Assembly: GCA_025936045.1 (NCBI GenBank)
Contig: JAICUB010000008.1
Span: 117,389-181,388 of the forward strand
DNA from: Polyangiaceae bacterium
GTDB lineage: Bacteria; Myxococcota_A; Polyangia; Polyangiales; Polyangiaceae
Length of the DNA: 64,000 nucleotides
Reading direction: 5' to 3'
In this document: positions 37,816 to 47,418 of the stretch, piece by piece
Numbering within the stretch: the stretch's first letter is position 1
Layout: every line of letters begins with the position of its first letter
Notes under the pieces: generated by a model
Seen by the model: the letters and a program-made list of their open reading frames with translations, nothing else
Told to the model about the DNA's origin: nothing
Databases searched by the model: none
Made by a program: the position numbers and the translations under genes

Positions 37816-38022
37816 GTCGACGGCATTTCGTCCGGCCCCGCGTTTGAGTGCAGCAAGCCCAAATCCGAGCCGTAAACACGCGTGAACAAATCATTCGACC
37901 GGGTGGCCGATTGCTGGCATGACGTCACCCGTGCAAGTCCAGGCGCAGAGGTCTGATGACTTCGGGAGCGAAGATCGTAACTTACGCGCCGATCACCGGG
38001 CGGGAGTCTGTGAAACCGCAAA

Positions 38023-38400
38023 TTGTCCGACGTACCGACTCGATTGGCCGATCACATCAGACAGCTTCGCCTTGAGACCGGCCTCACTCAAGCAGAGCTA
38101 GCAGCACGCGCGGGCGTTACCGTCGAAACGGTCGCTCGACTCGAACGAGTCCTTCGCGGGCGTTCATCCGCGAACTCGAACCCATCGCTCGAGACGCTCG
38201 TGCGTCTCGCCGGCGCGCTGGGCGTTGAAGTAGCCGAGCTACTCAGCGAGCCGTCGCGTCCGCGGCCGAAGGAGGATCGCATCAGCATGATCCTCCGCAC
38301 CGCGAATCCGGCGACACGCAGGCGTGTGTTGCGCGTAGCCGAAGCGCTCGTCCGCGAAGACCACGCGGAAGAACGCCCGGTCGCGCGCAAGCGGCGTTAG
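38023..38400 (+). CDS. XRE/Cro-CI family HTH regulator
   Basis: LADHIRQLRLETGLTQAELAARAGVTVETVARLERVLRGRSSANSNPSLETLVRLAGALGVEVAELL; TTG start. Confidence 0.85.
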   Translation: MSDVPTRLADHIRQLRLETGLTQAELAARAGVTVETVARLERVLRGRSSANSNPSLETLVRLAGALGVEVAELLSEPSRPRPKEDRISMILRTANPATRRRVLRVAEALVREDHAEERPVARKRR

Positions 38401-38427
38401 CGGCGCGTAAGACGCCATTTCGGCGCC

Positions 38428-39714
38428 TCACGCGAGCGCGGCGACGATGCGGCCGAGCCGCTTGCTTTCGCTCGCCGTGAGCGTGCCCACGGTGAGGAGT
38501 CCGAGGTTCTCGGGACGAAACAGGCGTGCGGCGGCGGCGCGCACCGCGCGCGGCGTCACCTCGTCGAACTCCGCGAGCCGCGCCTCGGGCGTCCGCGCGA
38601 GACCGAACAGCTCGGCGAAGCCGTGGAACGCGGCGAGCTCGCCGGGTGAGTCACGCATGGCGTCGAGCTGAAAGCCCAGCCGAGCGCGCGCCTTGTCGAG
38701 CTCCTCCTCGCGCGGGCCGTCCGTGCGGAGCTCGCGGCAGAGCGCGACGAGCTCCGCGGCCACCTTGAGCGTGTGTTCGTGCGAGCAGTCCGCCGCGAGC
38801 TCGAGCAAGCCCGCGTCGGCGTGTGCTTCGTAGAGCGCGGACACGTCGTAGCAGAGACCGCCCTCGTCGCAGAGCCGATGGTAGAGGCGCGTCGAGGTGC
38901 CGTCGTCGATCACGCGCAAGAGCAGCTCCGTCGCCGGCTCCGACGCATGCTTGATGCCGGGGGCGCGAAAGCCGAGCCTGAGCGCGGTCTGACTCGAAGC
39001 GTCGCGCACGTGCTTGTGAGTCGGGCCCGCGAGCGCGCGGGGCGGCCGCACGCGCGGAGCTTGCCCGCTCGGCAAGCGAAAGTGGCGTGCAACGCTCGCT
39101 CGCACGGCGTTCGTCGAAAAGCGACCGGCTACGGTCACGACGAGCTCGGAGGTGTAGTAGCGGCGGTGGCAGCGGCGCAGCGCGCCGCGATCGAAGCGCG
39201 CGAGCGTTTCGAGGCCGCCCGTGATCGGGAAGCCGAGCGGGTGCCGCGGAAACACGACCTCGCGCAGCAGATCGTCGGGCGCGGTGCGTCGGCCGTGCGC
39301 GTCGAGGCTCTCGAGGATCTCCTCGCGCACGATGCCCCGCTCGACGTCGATCGCGTCGAAGATGGGCGCGCGACACACCTCCGCCAAGAGCTCGAGCACC
39401 GGCTCGACGTGGGCCGGCGGCACGCCGGCGGAGAGCACCCCGTGATCGGCGTAGGTCGCGGCCGACAGCGTCGCTCCCAGCCGCTCGAAGGCGAGCGCTT
39501 GCTCGTGCGCCGAGGGATGCTCCGCCGTTCCGCGGTGCAGCATGTGTTCGAGGAAATGACAGATGCCGTTGTCGCGCGCGGTCTCGTAGCGGGAGCCGAC
39601 GTGCAGGTGCACCGCGACGGCAGCGGTGCGCGCCGCCGGCATCGGGACGAGCACGAGGCGCGGGCCGCCCGGAAGTACTCGGCGCATGGCGCGTGAAGGA
39701 CGCTCTTTCGGCAT
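38428..39714 (-). CDS. M16 family zinc metallopeptidase
   Basis: GICHFLEHMLHRGTAEHPSAHE (HxxEH inverted zinc motif); C-terminal M16 domain. Confidence 0.92.
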   Translation of the reverse strand: MPKERPSRAMRRVLPGGPRLVLVPMPAARTAAVAVHLHVGSRYETARDNGICHFLEHMLHRGTAEHPSAHEQALAFERLGATLSAATYADHGVLSAGVPPAHVEPVLELLAEVCRAPIFDAIDVERGIVREEILESLDAHGRRTAPDDLLREVVFPRHPLGFPITGGLETLARFDRGALRRCHRRYYTSELVVTVAGRFSTNAVRASVARHFRLPSGQAPRVRPPRALAGPTHKHVRDASSQTALRLGFRAPGIKHASEPATELLLRVIDDGTSTRLYHRLCDEGGLCYDVSALYEAHADAGLLELAADCSHEHTLKVAAELVALCRELRTDGPREEELDKARARLGFQLDAMRDSPGELAAFHGFAELFGLARTPEARLAEFDEVTPRAVRAAAARLFRPENLGLLTVGTLTASESKRLGRIVAALA

Positions 39715-39740
39715 GTCGCGGAACGCAGGCTTGCTCGTCG

Positions 39741-41465
39741 TTAGTCCTCCGCGGACTCCGCCTTGCTTTCCTTCGCGTAGTTCTCGTCGATCTTGAGCTT
39801 CGGGCCGGCCGCCTTGCGCAGATCGGCGACGTAGCGCGCGAGCGCCGCGTCCGACTTGCGTTGCTCGAGGTGGCGCACGAGCGGCTCCTTCTCTTTCTCG
39901 AACCCTTCACGCGACGCCGGCGTCTTCTCTTTCAGCTGCAGCACCACGAGGCCCGTCCGCGTCTGGATGGGCTTTTCGTCGACGGCGTCGGGCGCCGAGA
40001 GCGCGAACGCGCGTGTCGCGAGCGACTCGCTCGGTTCGATGTCGGGCAACGGGTTGCCCGAGACGTTGAACGACGTCGACACCTCGAAGCGCGGCCGATC
40101 GGCGGCGAGCAACCCCGGCGGGACCGGCGCGGCAGCGCCAGCCGCCTTGGCTGCGGGGACGTTGCGGCGCGCGAGCTCGTCAGCGAGCGCACGCGTGACC
40201 TCTTCGAGCTTCGCGCCGCCGTTGGCCTTCTGGATCAGGTCTGCAGCGAACGCGCGCATCGACTGCTCCGCGGCAAAGTGGAGATAGAGGTTTCGCGCGA
40301 CCTGGGCGCGGGCGTCATGGTCGAGCGTCGCCGCGTCGAGCTTGCCGTCGAGGCGCAGGACGTAGAGCGCGCGCGGCGTCTCGATCACGTCGGAGAGCGC
40401 GCCGGTCGTGAGCTTGCTCGCCGCTTCGATCAGCGCTTCGGAGCCGAGGCCGTGGCTCGGGTTGAGGCAACCCACTTTGCCGCCGAGCGCGGCGCTCGGG
40501 GCGCTCGACGCCTCGCGCGCGACCGCGTCGAACGACTCCCCTTTCGCGACACGGGCGCGCAGCGCTTCGAGCTTCGCGCGCGCTTCGCTCTTCTCGTCGT
40601 CGCGCGCGTTCTCCGGCAGCGCCACGGCGAGCTCGCTCACGAGCGGGCAGCCGGCGCTGAACTCGGCCTTGTCGGCCTTGAACGCTTCGTCCACCTGCGA
40701 GGCGTTCGCCGTGGCCCACTTCTCCACCGCGGCAGCGCTCGTGTCGATCGCGTATTTCGCGAACCAGTCGCGGGTCAAGACGACGCTGCGCACGATGGCC
40801 GTCGAACGCTCCTGGTTGTAGACGGTGAACGCCTCGTTGTCGGAGACGCGCACGCGTTCGCGCACCAGTTGGCGCAGGGATTCCGCGAGGAGCTCGCGAT
40901 CTTGAGCGGCGCGAAATTCCTTCGGACCGCGGTTCGCGATGATGCGGATCGATTTCTCGTAAACCTTGTAGTCGAAAGGTTCGCCCGGCGCGTTCGAGAT
41001 CTGGAGCTGTCGGACGCCGATCGGAGTGCCCGGCTCACAGCCGTAGCCCATGGGGTCGCGACGACAGAGACCGAGATTCACCGAGAGCATTTCGGCGGAC
41101 TCGGCGGGCAGCGGCACGCGCGCATGTCCCGCCGCGAGCTCCCGTTCGAGGCGGTCGTCCGAAACGGCGAGGCCGAGCCGCTCCGCTTCCGTCGCGAGGA
41201 GCTCGCGTTCGGCGAGCCCGTCGAGGATGCGCTGCCGCATGCCTAGCCGTCGCGCCGCGCTCGGCTCGAGGCGCTGGGCGGCAAGTCCGTAGGCCGCGAA
41301 GAAATCCTTCTGGTCCAGGCAATTGCCCGCGTACGCGACCGCGCACTCCGCCTTGAACTTCGCCGTGGGGCCGCCGCGACCCGCGCGAAATTCGAGCGCA
41401 AATACCAAAATGACGACCGAGCCGACGATGACGTAGGTGGTCTGCGACCGAAACAGATTCAGCAT
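39741..41465 (-). CDS. membrane-anchored parvulin-type peptidylprolyl isomerase (PpiD/SurA-like)
   Basis: N-terminal TM; AECAVAYAGNCLDQKDFFAAYGL...; parvulin-like ARAKLEALRARVAKGESFDAVAREASSAPSAALGGKVGCLNPSHGL...GALSDVIETPRALYVLRL. Confidence 0.82.
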   Translation of the reverse strand: MLNLFRSQTTYVIVGSVVILVFALEFRAGRGGPTAKFKAECAVAYAGNCLDQKDFFAAYGLAAQRLEPSAARRLGMRQRILDGLAERELLATEAERLGLAVSDDRLERELAAGHARVPLPAESAEMLSVNLGLCRRDPMGYGCEPGTPIGVRQLQISNAPGEPFDYKVYEKSIRIIANRGPKEFRAAQDRELLAESLRQLVRERVRVSDNEAFTVYNQERSTAIVRSVVLTRDWFAKYAIDTSAAAVEKWATANASQVDEAFKADKAEFSAGCPLVSELAVALPENARDDEKSEARAKLEALRARVAKGESFDAVAREASSAPSAALGGKVGCLNPSHGLGSEALIEAASKLTTGALSDVIETPRALYVLRLDGKLDAATLDHDARAQVARNLYLHFAAEQSMRAFAADLIQKANGGAKLEEVTRALADELARRNVPAAKAAGAAAPVPPGLLAADRPRFEVSTSFNVSGNPLPDIEPSESLATRAFALSAPDAVDEKPIQTRTGLVVLQLKEKTPASREGFEKEKEPLVRHLEQRKSDAALARYVADLRKAAGPKLKIDENYAKESKAESAED

Positions 41466-41507
41466 GCGAGCGCGGCGGGGATAGCACGCAGCCCCCGGGG
41501 GAGCGAG

Positions 41508-41939
41508 CTACGAACGCTCGGCGTTTTTCGTCAAACTCAGCGCGACCCGAAGCTCGGCGTAGAGCTCCTGGTCGTCCTTGACGGACAGGACGTAGCTAAC
41601 CTCGTACCAGGTATCGAGGGTGCGGGTCCGATCGCTCGGGTCCTGCACGGGGACGTTGTCGGCCGCGACCTCCTGGTAGCCGCGCTCCGTGAGCTCGCCG
41701 CTCAATGCTCGGGCGCGTCCGAAGAGCGCGTCGGGGCTTTCGCCTGGGAAATTCGAGGACTGGGCGCGTAGCACGACGCGAACGGCCAGGTTTTCGCCCT
41801 GCATGACCGCGACCCCGCTGTCCATCAGCAGGTTGTCCCGCACCCGGTCTGCAAGGGTGACCTGATTGGGCGAGGAGCGGTAAATCTCGAAACCCTCGGC
41901 GACGAGGGATTTTTTCAGGGCACTGGGGGGACCGGGCAT
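41508..41939 (-). CDS. uncharacterised protein (144 codons)
   Basis: MPGPPSALKKSLVAEGFEIYRSSPNQVTLADRVRDNLLMDSGVAVMQGENLAVRVVLRAQSSNFPGE...; start inside the longer ORF. Confidence 0.6.
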   Translation of the reverse strand: MPGPPSALKKSLVAEGFEIYRSSPNQVTLADRVRDNLLMDSGVAVMQGENLAVRVVLRAQSSNFPGESPDALFGRARALSGELTERGYQEVAADNVPVQDPSDRTRTLDTWYEVSYVLSVKDDQELYAELRVALSLTKNAERS

Positions 41940-42293
41940 CTCTTGCACCCCCTCATAAGGCGCTACTCGAAACGATCCACTCTGAACTACGGTCGAGATT
42001 CGTGAAACCGTAAGGTAGGCATCCGCCCCACCCGAGGTCAAGGCGAAAACTCGAGCAATTGTGCGCAGTTTTGCGTGGCGAGCACGCGGGAAACGCAGGC
42101 CGAGGGCGAGCTCACCGAAGCGTCGAGCAGTTTTGCTAGACAACCGAACGCGCGAGCGAGCTCTTGCCGGCCTCCTTGGGTCTCCGGGCCGGAGCGGAAG
42201 AGCTGCGCTGATCGACAGAGCGGCGTTGTGCCAGGCGGAATCGGCACGGGATGGCGCTCTGCGTGGTAATGTCTTGGTTCGAGCGTTTCTGAC

Positions 42294-42659
42294 GTGTCAT
42301 CGACCAACCGGCCTCCGAGCTCTGGCACGCCGCACAGTCAGCGCCGGCAGAGCGGTGGGGCGCGGACGGAGCTTTCCGAGCGGGTGTTGATTCGCGGCTC
42401 GGACGTCGAAACCACTGGCTGGACGCTCAATGTCAGCCGCGGCGGGCTCCGCGCCGTGCTCGAACAGCCGGTCGATCCAGCCCTCGAGTACGAGGTCGAA
42501 GTGGGCGATGCGCCTCCTCGTCGCGCGTGCATCGCCTGGTCGAAGGGTGAAGCGGACGGTCAAATCGTCGGGCTGCGGTTCCTCGACGTGGACGGTTCGA
42601 TCCCGCCGGAAGGGTCGGTTCCGCCTGGAACCGGCTCGGTTCCGCCGGAGGCAGAATAA
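42294..42659 (+). CDS. PilZ-like domain protein with PPEGSVPPG tail repeats
   Basis: ELSERVLIRGSDVETTGWTLNVSRGGLRAVLEQPVDPALEYEVEVGDAPPRRACIAWSKGEADGQIVGLRFLDVDGS; GTG start; tail SIPPEGSVPPGTGSVPPEAE. Confidence 0.72.
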   Translation: MSSTNRPPSSGTPHSQRRQSGGARTELSERVLIRGSDVETTGWTLNVSRGGLRAVLEQPVDPALEYEVEVGDAPPRRACIAWSKGEADGQIVGLRFLDVDGSIPPEGSVPPGTGSVPPEAE

Positions 42660-42748
42660 CGGGCCCTTCGGCGCGGGATCTGCTCGGGCCGCTCGGTCCG
42701 CTCGCACGGGGGCTCGAACGCTATGAAGAGCGACCGGGCCAGCTCCGC

Positions 42749-44731
42749 ATGGCGGATGCCGTCGAGCGGGCACTCCTCGAAGAACGCATCGTGCTCTGTG
42801 AGGCCGGGACCGGCACCGGCAAGACCCTGGCTTATCTCGTTCCTGCCCTGTTGAGCGGGAAGAAGGTCGTCGTTTCGACCGCGACGCGCGCGCTCCAGGA
42901 GCAGATCTTTTTCAAGGACCTGCCACTCGCGCAGGAGGTCCTCGGCCTACCGATCCAGGCGACGCTGATGAAGGGGCTCGGCAACTACCTCTGCCGGCGT
43001 CGTTTTCAGGAGCTCTTGAAGAGCGAGGAGGCGGCGAGGCCGGGTCGCGCACGCGCGATCGATACCGTGCGCGCGTGGATCGAGGAGACGGAGACGGGTG
43101 ACCTCAGCGAGCTCGCGGGGCTGCGTGAGGACGACCCGACCCGGCTCGCGATCGCGTCCTCGAGCGAAACGCGGCTCGGTCAGCCTTGCCAATACTTCGA
43201 CTCCTGTTTCGTCACGCGCATGCGGCGCGAAGCGGAAGCCGCGCAGCTCGTGGTGGTGAACCATCACCTCTTTTTCGCGGATCTCGCGTTGCGCGGGCCG
43301 CACCCCGGGCACGTGTTGCCGGACTACGACGCGGTCGTATTCGACGAAGCGCATCAGCTCGAGGACATCGCTACGGAGTTTTTCGGAGTGCGCGTGAGCG
43401 ACGCGCGTGTCGGGCGCGCGCTCGACGACGCGGAGCGAGCGCTGCGTCACGCGGGGGCGCTCGACGCGCTCTTTCAGCGGGGCGGAGGCGTGTGCGTGGA
43501 GGCCGCACGGCGGGCGACGCGCGCTCTGTTCGCCGAGCTTGCGCGCGGGGCTCCGCGCGGGGACGCGCGCGTGACGCTCGAACGCGACGTCTGGAGCGGG
43601 CCCGCGCAGAGCCGTTGGATCGAGCTCGACGGCGCGCTCGAGCAGATCGAACAGCAGGCGCGTGCGGCGCGCGAGCGCGGCGCATGCTCGCGTTCCGAAA
43701 CGTCGCCGAGCCGGGCAACGACACCGTTTCTCGGCGACGCGCTCGACGCGACCGAGCGACGCATGTCGTCGCTGCGCGAGCAGCTGGCCATCATCGTCGA
43801 TGGCGGCTCCGGACGCGTGACGTGGCTCGAGCTCGGCGCACGCGGGAGCGCGCTGAGCTCCTCGCCTGTCGACCTTTCGTTTCTCTTGCGGCAGCGCATC
43901 TTCGAGACCGTGCCGGCGGTCGTGCTCACGAGCGCGACGCTCGCGACGCGCGTGTCGGCGCGCCCGGCGGAGGACGGCGCGCCCGCGAGCCACAAGAGCG
44001 CGTTCGGTTACGTTCGCTCGCGGCTCGGCCTGAGCGACGACGCGGTGCGAGTCGACGAGCTCGTCGTCGAATCGCCCTTCGATTTCGCCGAACAAGCGCT
44101 GCTCTACACGCCGCGCGACCTGCCGCCGCCCTCGAGCCCGGACTTCGTCGAGCGCGCAGCCGAGCGGGTCGCCGAGCTCGTGCGGCTCGTCGGAGGCGGC
44201 TGCTTCGTGCTCACGACGTCCGTGCGGTCGATGCACGCCTTTCACGAGCGCTTGCGCGCCAGAGTTCCCGAGTTTCGGCTGCTGCTCCAGGGTGACGCGC
44301 CGAAGGCCACATTACTCGGGACCTTCCGCGCGGCGCAGGACGCCGTGCTGGTCGCGACGATGAGCTTCTGGGAGGGCGTCGACGTGCCGGGCCGAGCGCT
44401 CCGTCTCGTCGTGCTCGAGAAGGTGCCGTTCGCGGTGCCCACCGATCCGGTGGTGCGCGCGCGCGCCGAGGTGCTCGAGGCCGAAGGCAAAAATCCGTTC
44501 ATGGACTTCCACGTCCCCGCCGCGGCGATCGCGCTGAAGCAAGGCTTCGGGCGCCTCATCCGCACGCGGCGCGACGCAGGCATCGTCGCCCTGCTCGACG
44601 AGCGCGTGCACAAGAAGGGTTACGGCAAGCTCCTGCTCGAGGCGTTGCCACCGGCGACGCGTACCGACGCCTTCGATCGGGTGGCGAGCTTTTGGTCCCG
44701 CCACGCGCGGACGGCCGCCGGCGCGCCGTAG
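42749..44731 (+). CDS. DinG/XPD-like ATP-dependent DNA helicase
   Basis: LCEAGTGTGKTLAYLVPALLSGKKVVVSTATRALQEQIFFKDLP...VFDEAHQLEDIA...ATMSFWEGVDVPGRALRLVVLEKVPF...QGFGRLIRTRRDAGIVALLDERV. Coding similarity starts upstream of this ATG (LERYEERPGQLRMADAVERAL), so the true start is probably 5' of 42749. Confidence 0.93.
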   Translation: MADAVERALLEERIVLCEAGTGTGKTLAYLVPALLSGKKVVVSTATRALQEQIFFKDLPLAQEVLGLPIQATLMKGLGNYLCRRRFQELLKSEEAARPGRARAIDTVRAWIEETETGDLSELAGLREDDPTRLAIASSSETRLGQPCQYFDSCFVTRMRREAEAAQLVVVNHHLFFADLALRGPHPGHVLPDYDAVVFDEAHQLEDIATEFFGVRVSDARVGRALDDAERALRHAGALDALFQRGGGVCVEAARRATRALFAELARGAPRGDARVTLERDVWSGPAQSRWIELDGALEQIEQQARAARERGACSRSETSPSRATTPFLGDALDATERRMSSLREQLAIIVDGGSGRVTWLELGARGSALSSSPVDLSFLLRQRIFETVPAVVLTSATLATRVSARPAEDGAPASHKSAFGYVRSRLGLSDDAVRVDELVVESPFDFAEQALLYTPRDLPPPSSPDFVERAAERVAELVRLVGGGCFVLTTSVRSMHAFHERLRARVPEFRLLLQGDAPKATLLGTFRAAQDAVLVATMSFWEGVDVPGRALRLVVLEKVPFAVPTDPVVRARAEVLEAEGKNPFMDFHVPAAAIALKQGFGRLIRTRRDAGIVALLDERVHKKGYGKLLLEALPPATRTDAFDRVASFWSRHARTAAGAP

Positions 44732-44764
44732 CGCGCCGCGGTCCTCACCGAGGTCGCTTGGCGG

Positions 44765-46123
44765 TCAGCGGCGCGCGCGCTTCGCCGGCTTGGCGGGGGC
44801 CTTCTTCGCGCGGGCGGGCGCCTTCGCGTTCGACGCCTTGGGATTCGACATCGCTTTGGCGATTGGCGTCGCCTTCACGGTGGGTGCGCCGGCCTTCCCC
44901 GCGGTCGTTCCGGCCTTTGCCGGTTTGCGCGCGGCAGCTTTAGCCCTGGGTGCCGGGACGGCGCGCGCGGGCTTCGCTCGAGCGGCTTGCTTGGTCTTCG
45001 CCGTGGGTTTGGTCTTGGTGACGGGCCTGGCGTTGGGAGCGGGCCTGGTCTTGGCGACAGGCTTGGCCTTGGGCATGGGCTTGGTCTTCGCGATGGGCTT
45101 GGCCTTGGCTGCCGGCTTGGTGTTCGCGATGGGCTTGGCCTTGGCTGCCGGCTTGGTGTTCGCGACGGGTTTTGCCTTGGCGGCCGGTTTGGTCTTGGCG
45201 ACGGGCTTGGCCTTGGGCATCGGCTTGGCCACGGGTCTCGTCTTCGCCGCCTTCACCGGTACCGCCGTTTTTGCCGCAGTCTTAGGGGCCGCCTTCAGCT
45301 GCGCCTTCGGAAGCGCTTTGGGCATCACCTTCGGCGGGAGCTTCGCCTTCGCGGAAGGCGTCGCCTTGGCGACCGGCTTCGGTGCGAGCTTCGTCTTCGC
45401 GGCGGGCTTCGGCGCAGGCGCTTTTGCCGTCACTGGCTTCTTGACGGGCACGGGACGAAGCGGCGCGACCTTCTTTGGCGGCGCTTCGCTGTCGTCGTCG
45501 TCGTCCGCGTCGTCGTCGTCCGCGTCGTCGTCGTCCGCGTCGTCGTCGTCCGCGTCGTCGTCATCCGCGTCGTCGTCATCCGCGTCGTCGTCGTCCGCGT
45601 CGTCGCTCGCCGAGGGCGCGTCCGCTTCTTCAGCCTCCTCGTCCTCGTCGTCGTCCTCGTCTTCGTCTTCCTCGGAAGCTCGCACTTCGAGCCGGATTTC
45701 GTCGGTAGAGGCGGCATCGGGACGGCCGAGGGCGCCGGCCTGGCGTCGCTCGAGCGTCTCTTCGATCTTTCGATCGAGCTCCGCAAACTCGAACGGCTTG
45801 TCCACGTGTGCATCGGCTCCGTAGAGCGGCGACGTCATTTCGTTCAGCGCCTCGCCGATGCCGGTGAGCATGACGACGCCCGTGTGCGCGAGCGACACGG
45901 CCTCGCGGATCTTCCGGCACACCTCCCATCCGCTCATCCCTGGCATCATCACATCGAGGATCACGAGGTGCGGCAGGTGCTCATGGGCGAGCTCCCACGC
46001 TTGATCGCCATCGCTCGCTTCGAGAACGGTGTAACCGCGCGCTCGCAAGTGACGAGCGAGCAGCGCGACGGTGCTCGGTTCGTCATCAGCGACGAGGACC
46101 ACGTACTTGTTGTCGTTGGACAT
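44765..46123 (-). CDS. response regulator (REC) with acidic (ADDDD)n block and histone H1/AlgP-like Lys/Ala/Pro tail
   Basis: REC: VVLVADDEPSTVALLARHLRARGYTVLEASDGDQAWELAHEHLPHLVILDVMMPGMSGWEVCRKI...GADAHVDKPFEFAELDRKI. Then ADDDD x7, then ~240 aa of KPAAKAKP-type repeats. Confidence 0.9.
   Translation of the reverse strand: MSNDNKYVVLVADDEPSTVALLARHLRARGYTVLEASDGDQAWELAHEHLPHLVILDVMMPGMSGWEVCRKIREAVSLAHTGVVMLTGIGEALNEMTSPLYGADAHVDKPFEFAELDRKIEETLERRQAGALGRPDAASTDEIRLEVRASEEDEDEDDDEDEEAEEADAPSASDDADDDDADDDDADDDDADDDDADDDDADDDDADDDDDSEAPPKKVAPLRPVPVKKPVTAKAPAPKPAAKTKLAPKPVAKATPSAKAKLPPKVMPKALPKAQLKAAPKTAAKTAVPVKAAKTRPVAKPMPKAKPVAKTKPAAKAKPVANTKPAAKAKPIANTKPAAKAKPIAKTKPMPKAKPVAKTRPAPNARPVTKTKPTAKTKQAARAKPARAVPAPRAKAAARKPAKAGTTAGKAGAPTVKATPIAKAMSNPKASNAKAPARAKKAPAKPAKRARR
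45061..45180 (-). repeat. 36-bp tandem repeat in the Lys/Ala/Pro tail
   Basis: Unit ttggccttggctgccggcttggtgttcgcgatgggc repeated with minor changes; encodes (P)IANTKPAAKAK-type units. Confidence 0.75.
45491..45608 (-). repeat. 15-bp in-frame tandem repeat encoding ADDDD
   Basis: gtcgtcgtccgcgtc repeated about 7 times with gtc/atc variants, all in frame with the response regulator gene. Confidence 0.9.
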
Positions 46124-46228
46124 GGGAGAAAACTCCAGCTACGGACGGAGCCTATCCGAGACCACGGCCGCTCACGGGTCAAGCCGGCTGACGAGGCCGC
46201 AGCGGGGGAGCCAGCCAGCCTCTTCGCG

Positions 46229-47371
46229 GTGCTGCTCGTCACGGCGCTCGGGTCGGTGAGCGGCGGGGTCTTCTGGACCGGCGTCTTCTTCTTGACCCGC
46301 GAGGACTACGGCTTCTCCGCCGTCGAGAACCTCGTGCTCGCCCTGCTGATGGGGACGGGCTACGCGCTCGTCGCGCGTTCCGCGGGACGCATCGGAGCGA
46401 TGTTCGAGCGCTTCGGCGTGCGGCGACTCGTGGCGTTCGGGCTCGCCGCCTGGGCCGTCTCGGCCGCGCTCCCCGCCGTCGTGACGACGCGCTTCGGGAT
46501 TTGGTCGGGCGCGGTGCTCGGCGCGGCAATCCCCGGTATCGTCTGGCCCGTCGTCGAGAGCTTCCTCGGCGGGGGTCGTCACGGTGCCGAGCTCCGGCGT
46601 GTACTCGGTCCCTTCAACCTGACGTGGACGCTCAGCACGGCGCTGCCGCTCCTCGTGTTTCCGTGGCTCACGCGCTCACATCCACTCGGGCCGCTCCTGC
46701 TCTGCGCTGCCACCAATTTGGCCGCGGTTTTCGCGCTCCGTTTGCTGCCGATGCGTCCCGCGCCGCCGCACCCCGAGCACGCCGAAGCAGCCGTAGGGCG
46801 CGAGTATCCGGCGTTGCTCGTCGCTTCGCGCTGGCTCCTCCCGCTGAGCTACCTCCTGCTCTCCGTGCTCTCCCCGATCCTGCCGTACCGGCTCGCACAC
46901 CTCGGTCTCACGGTCGATGCGGCGTGGGTCGCCGCGACGTGGATGGTCGCCCGCTTCGTCACGCTCGGAGCGATGACGCTGCTACCGTTCTGGCACGGGC
47001 GCTGGAGCGCCCTCGTCGCGGCGGGCGCCGCGCTGATGGCGGGCGTCGCGCTCACGTTGCTCGCGGGTTCGCTCGCGCTCGTCGTGCTCGGACTCGCGCT
47101 CTTCGGAGCGGGGCTCGGCGTGACGTACTTCTGCTCGATCTACTATTCGCTGGCGGTCGGTCACGCTGCCGTCGAAGCCGGCGGCGGTTTCGAAGCGCTC
47201 ATCGGCGTCGGCTACATGCTCGGACCCGTCGTCGGCCTGTGCGGCCGCGCCCTGCCGGGCGGCGCCGAAGGTACCGGCACGGTGCTCCTCGCCTGGATGC
47301 TGGCGCTCGCGGGTGGCGTCCTAGCCGCGCGGCCGTATTTCGCGGTACGCCGAGCGGGTCCGCCAGGCTGA
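46229..47371 (+). CDS. MFS-like multi-pass membrane transporter
   Basis: VLLVTALGSVSGGVFWTGVFFLTREDYGFSAVENLVLALLMGTGYALVARSAGRIGAMFERFGVRRLVAFGLAAWAVSA...; about 10-12 hydrophobic segments. Start approximate (GTG at 46229 or upstream). Confidence 0.75.
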   Translation: MLLVTALGSVSGGVFWTGVFFLTREDYGFSAVENLVLALLMGTGYALVARSAGRIGAMFERFGVRRLVAFGLAAWAVSAALPAVVTTRFGIWSGAVLGAAIPGIVWPVVESFLGGGRHGAELRRVLGPFNLTWTLSTALPLLVFPWLTRSHPLGPLLLCAATNLAAVFALRLLPMRPAPPHPEHAEAAVGREYPALLVASRWLLPLSYLLLSVLSPILPYRLAHLGLTVDAAWVAATWMVARFVTLGAMTLLPFWHGRWSALVAAGAALMAGVALTLLAGSLALVVLGLALFGAGLGVTYFCSIYYSLAVGHAAVEAGGGFEALIGVGYMLGPVVGLCGRALPGGAEGTGTVLLAWMLALAGGVLAARPYFAVRRAGPPG

Positions 47372-47418
47372 GCCCGCTTTCTTTCCCGGATGCAGGTGAG
47401 CCTGCTACGGGTCGCAGG

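Noticed and set aside
37880-38000. Possible tRNA or riboswitch
   Set aside because: Some dyads but no cloverleaf, T-loop GTTCRAN consensus or known riboswitch core that I could support.
42038-42328. 96-aa minus-strand ORF before the PilZ gene
   Set aside because: Possible short Cys-containing peptide, but no clear start, signal or homology; overlaps the PilZ start.
45491-45608. Regular short repeats considered as a CRISPR array
   Set aside because: Contiguous 15-bp units without unique spacers, in frame within a coding sequence; the same reasoning applies to 63905-64000.
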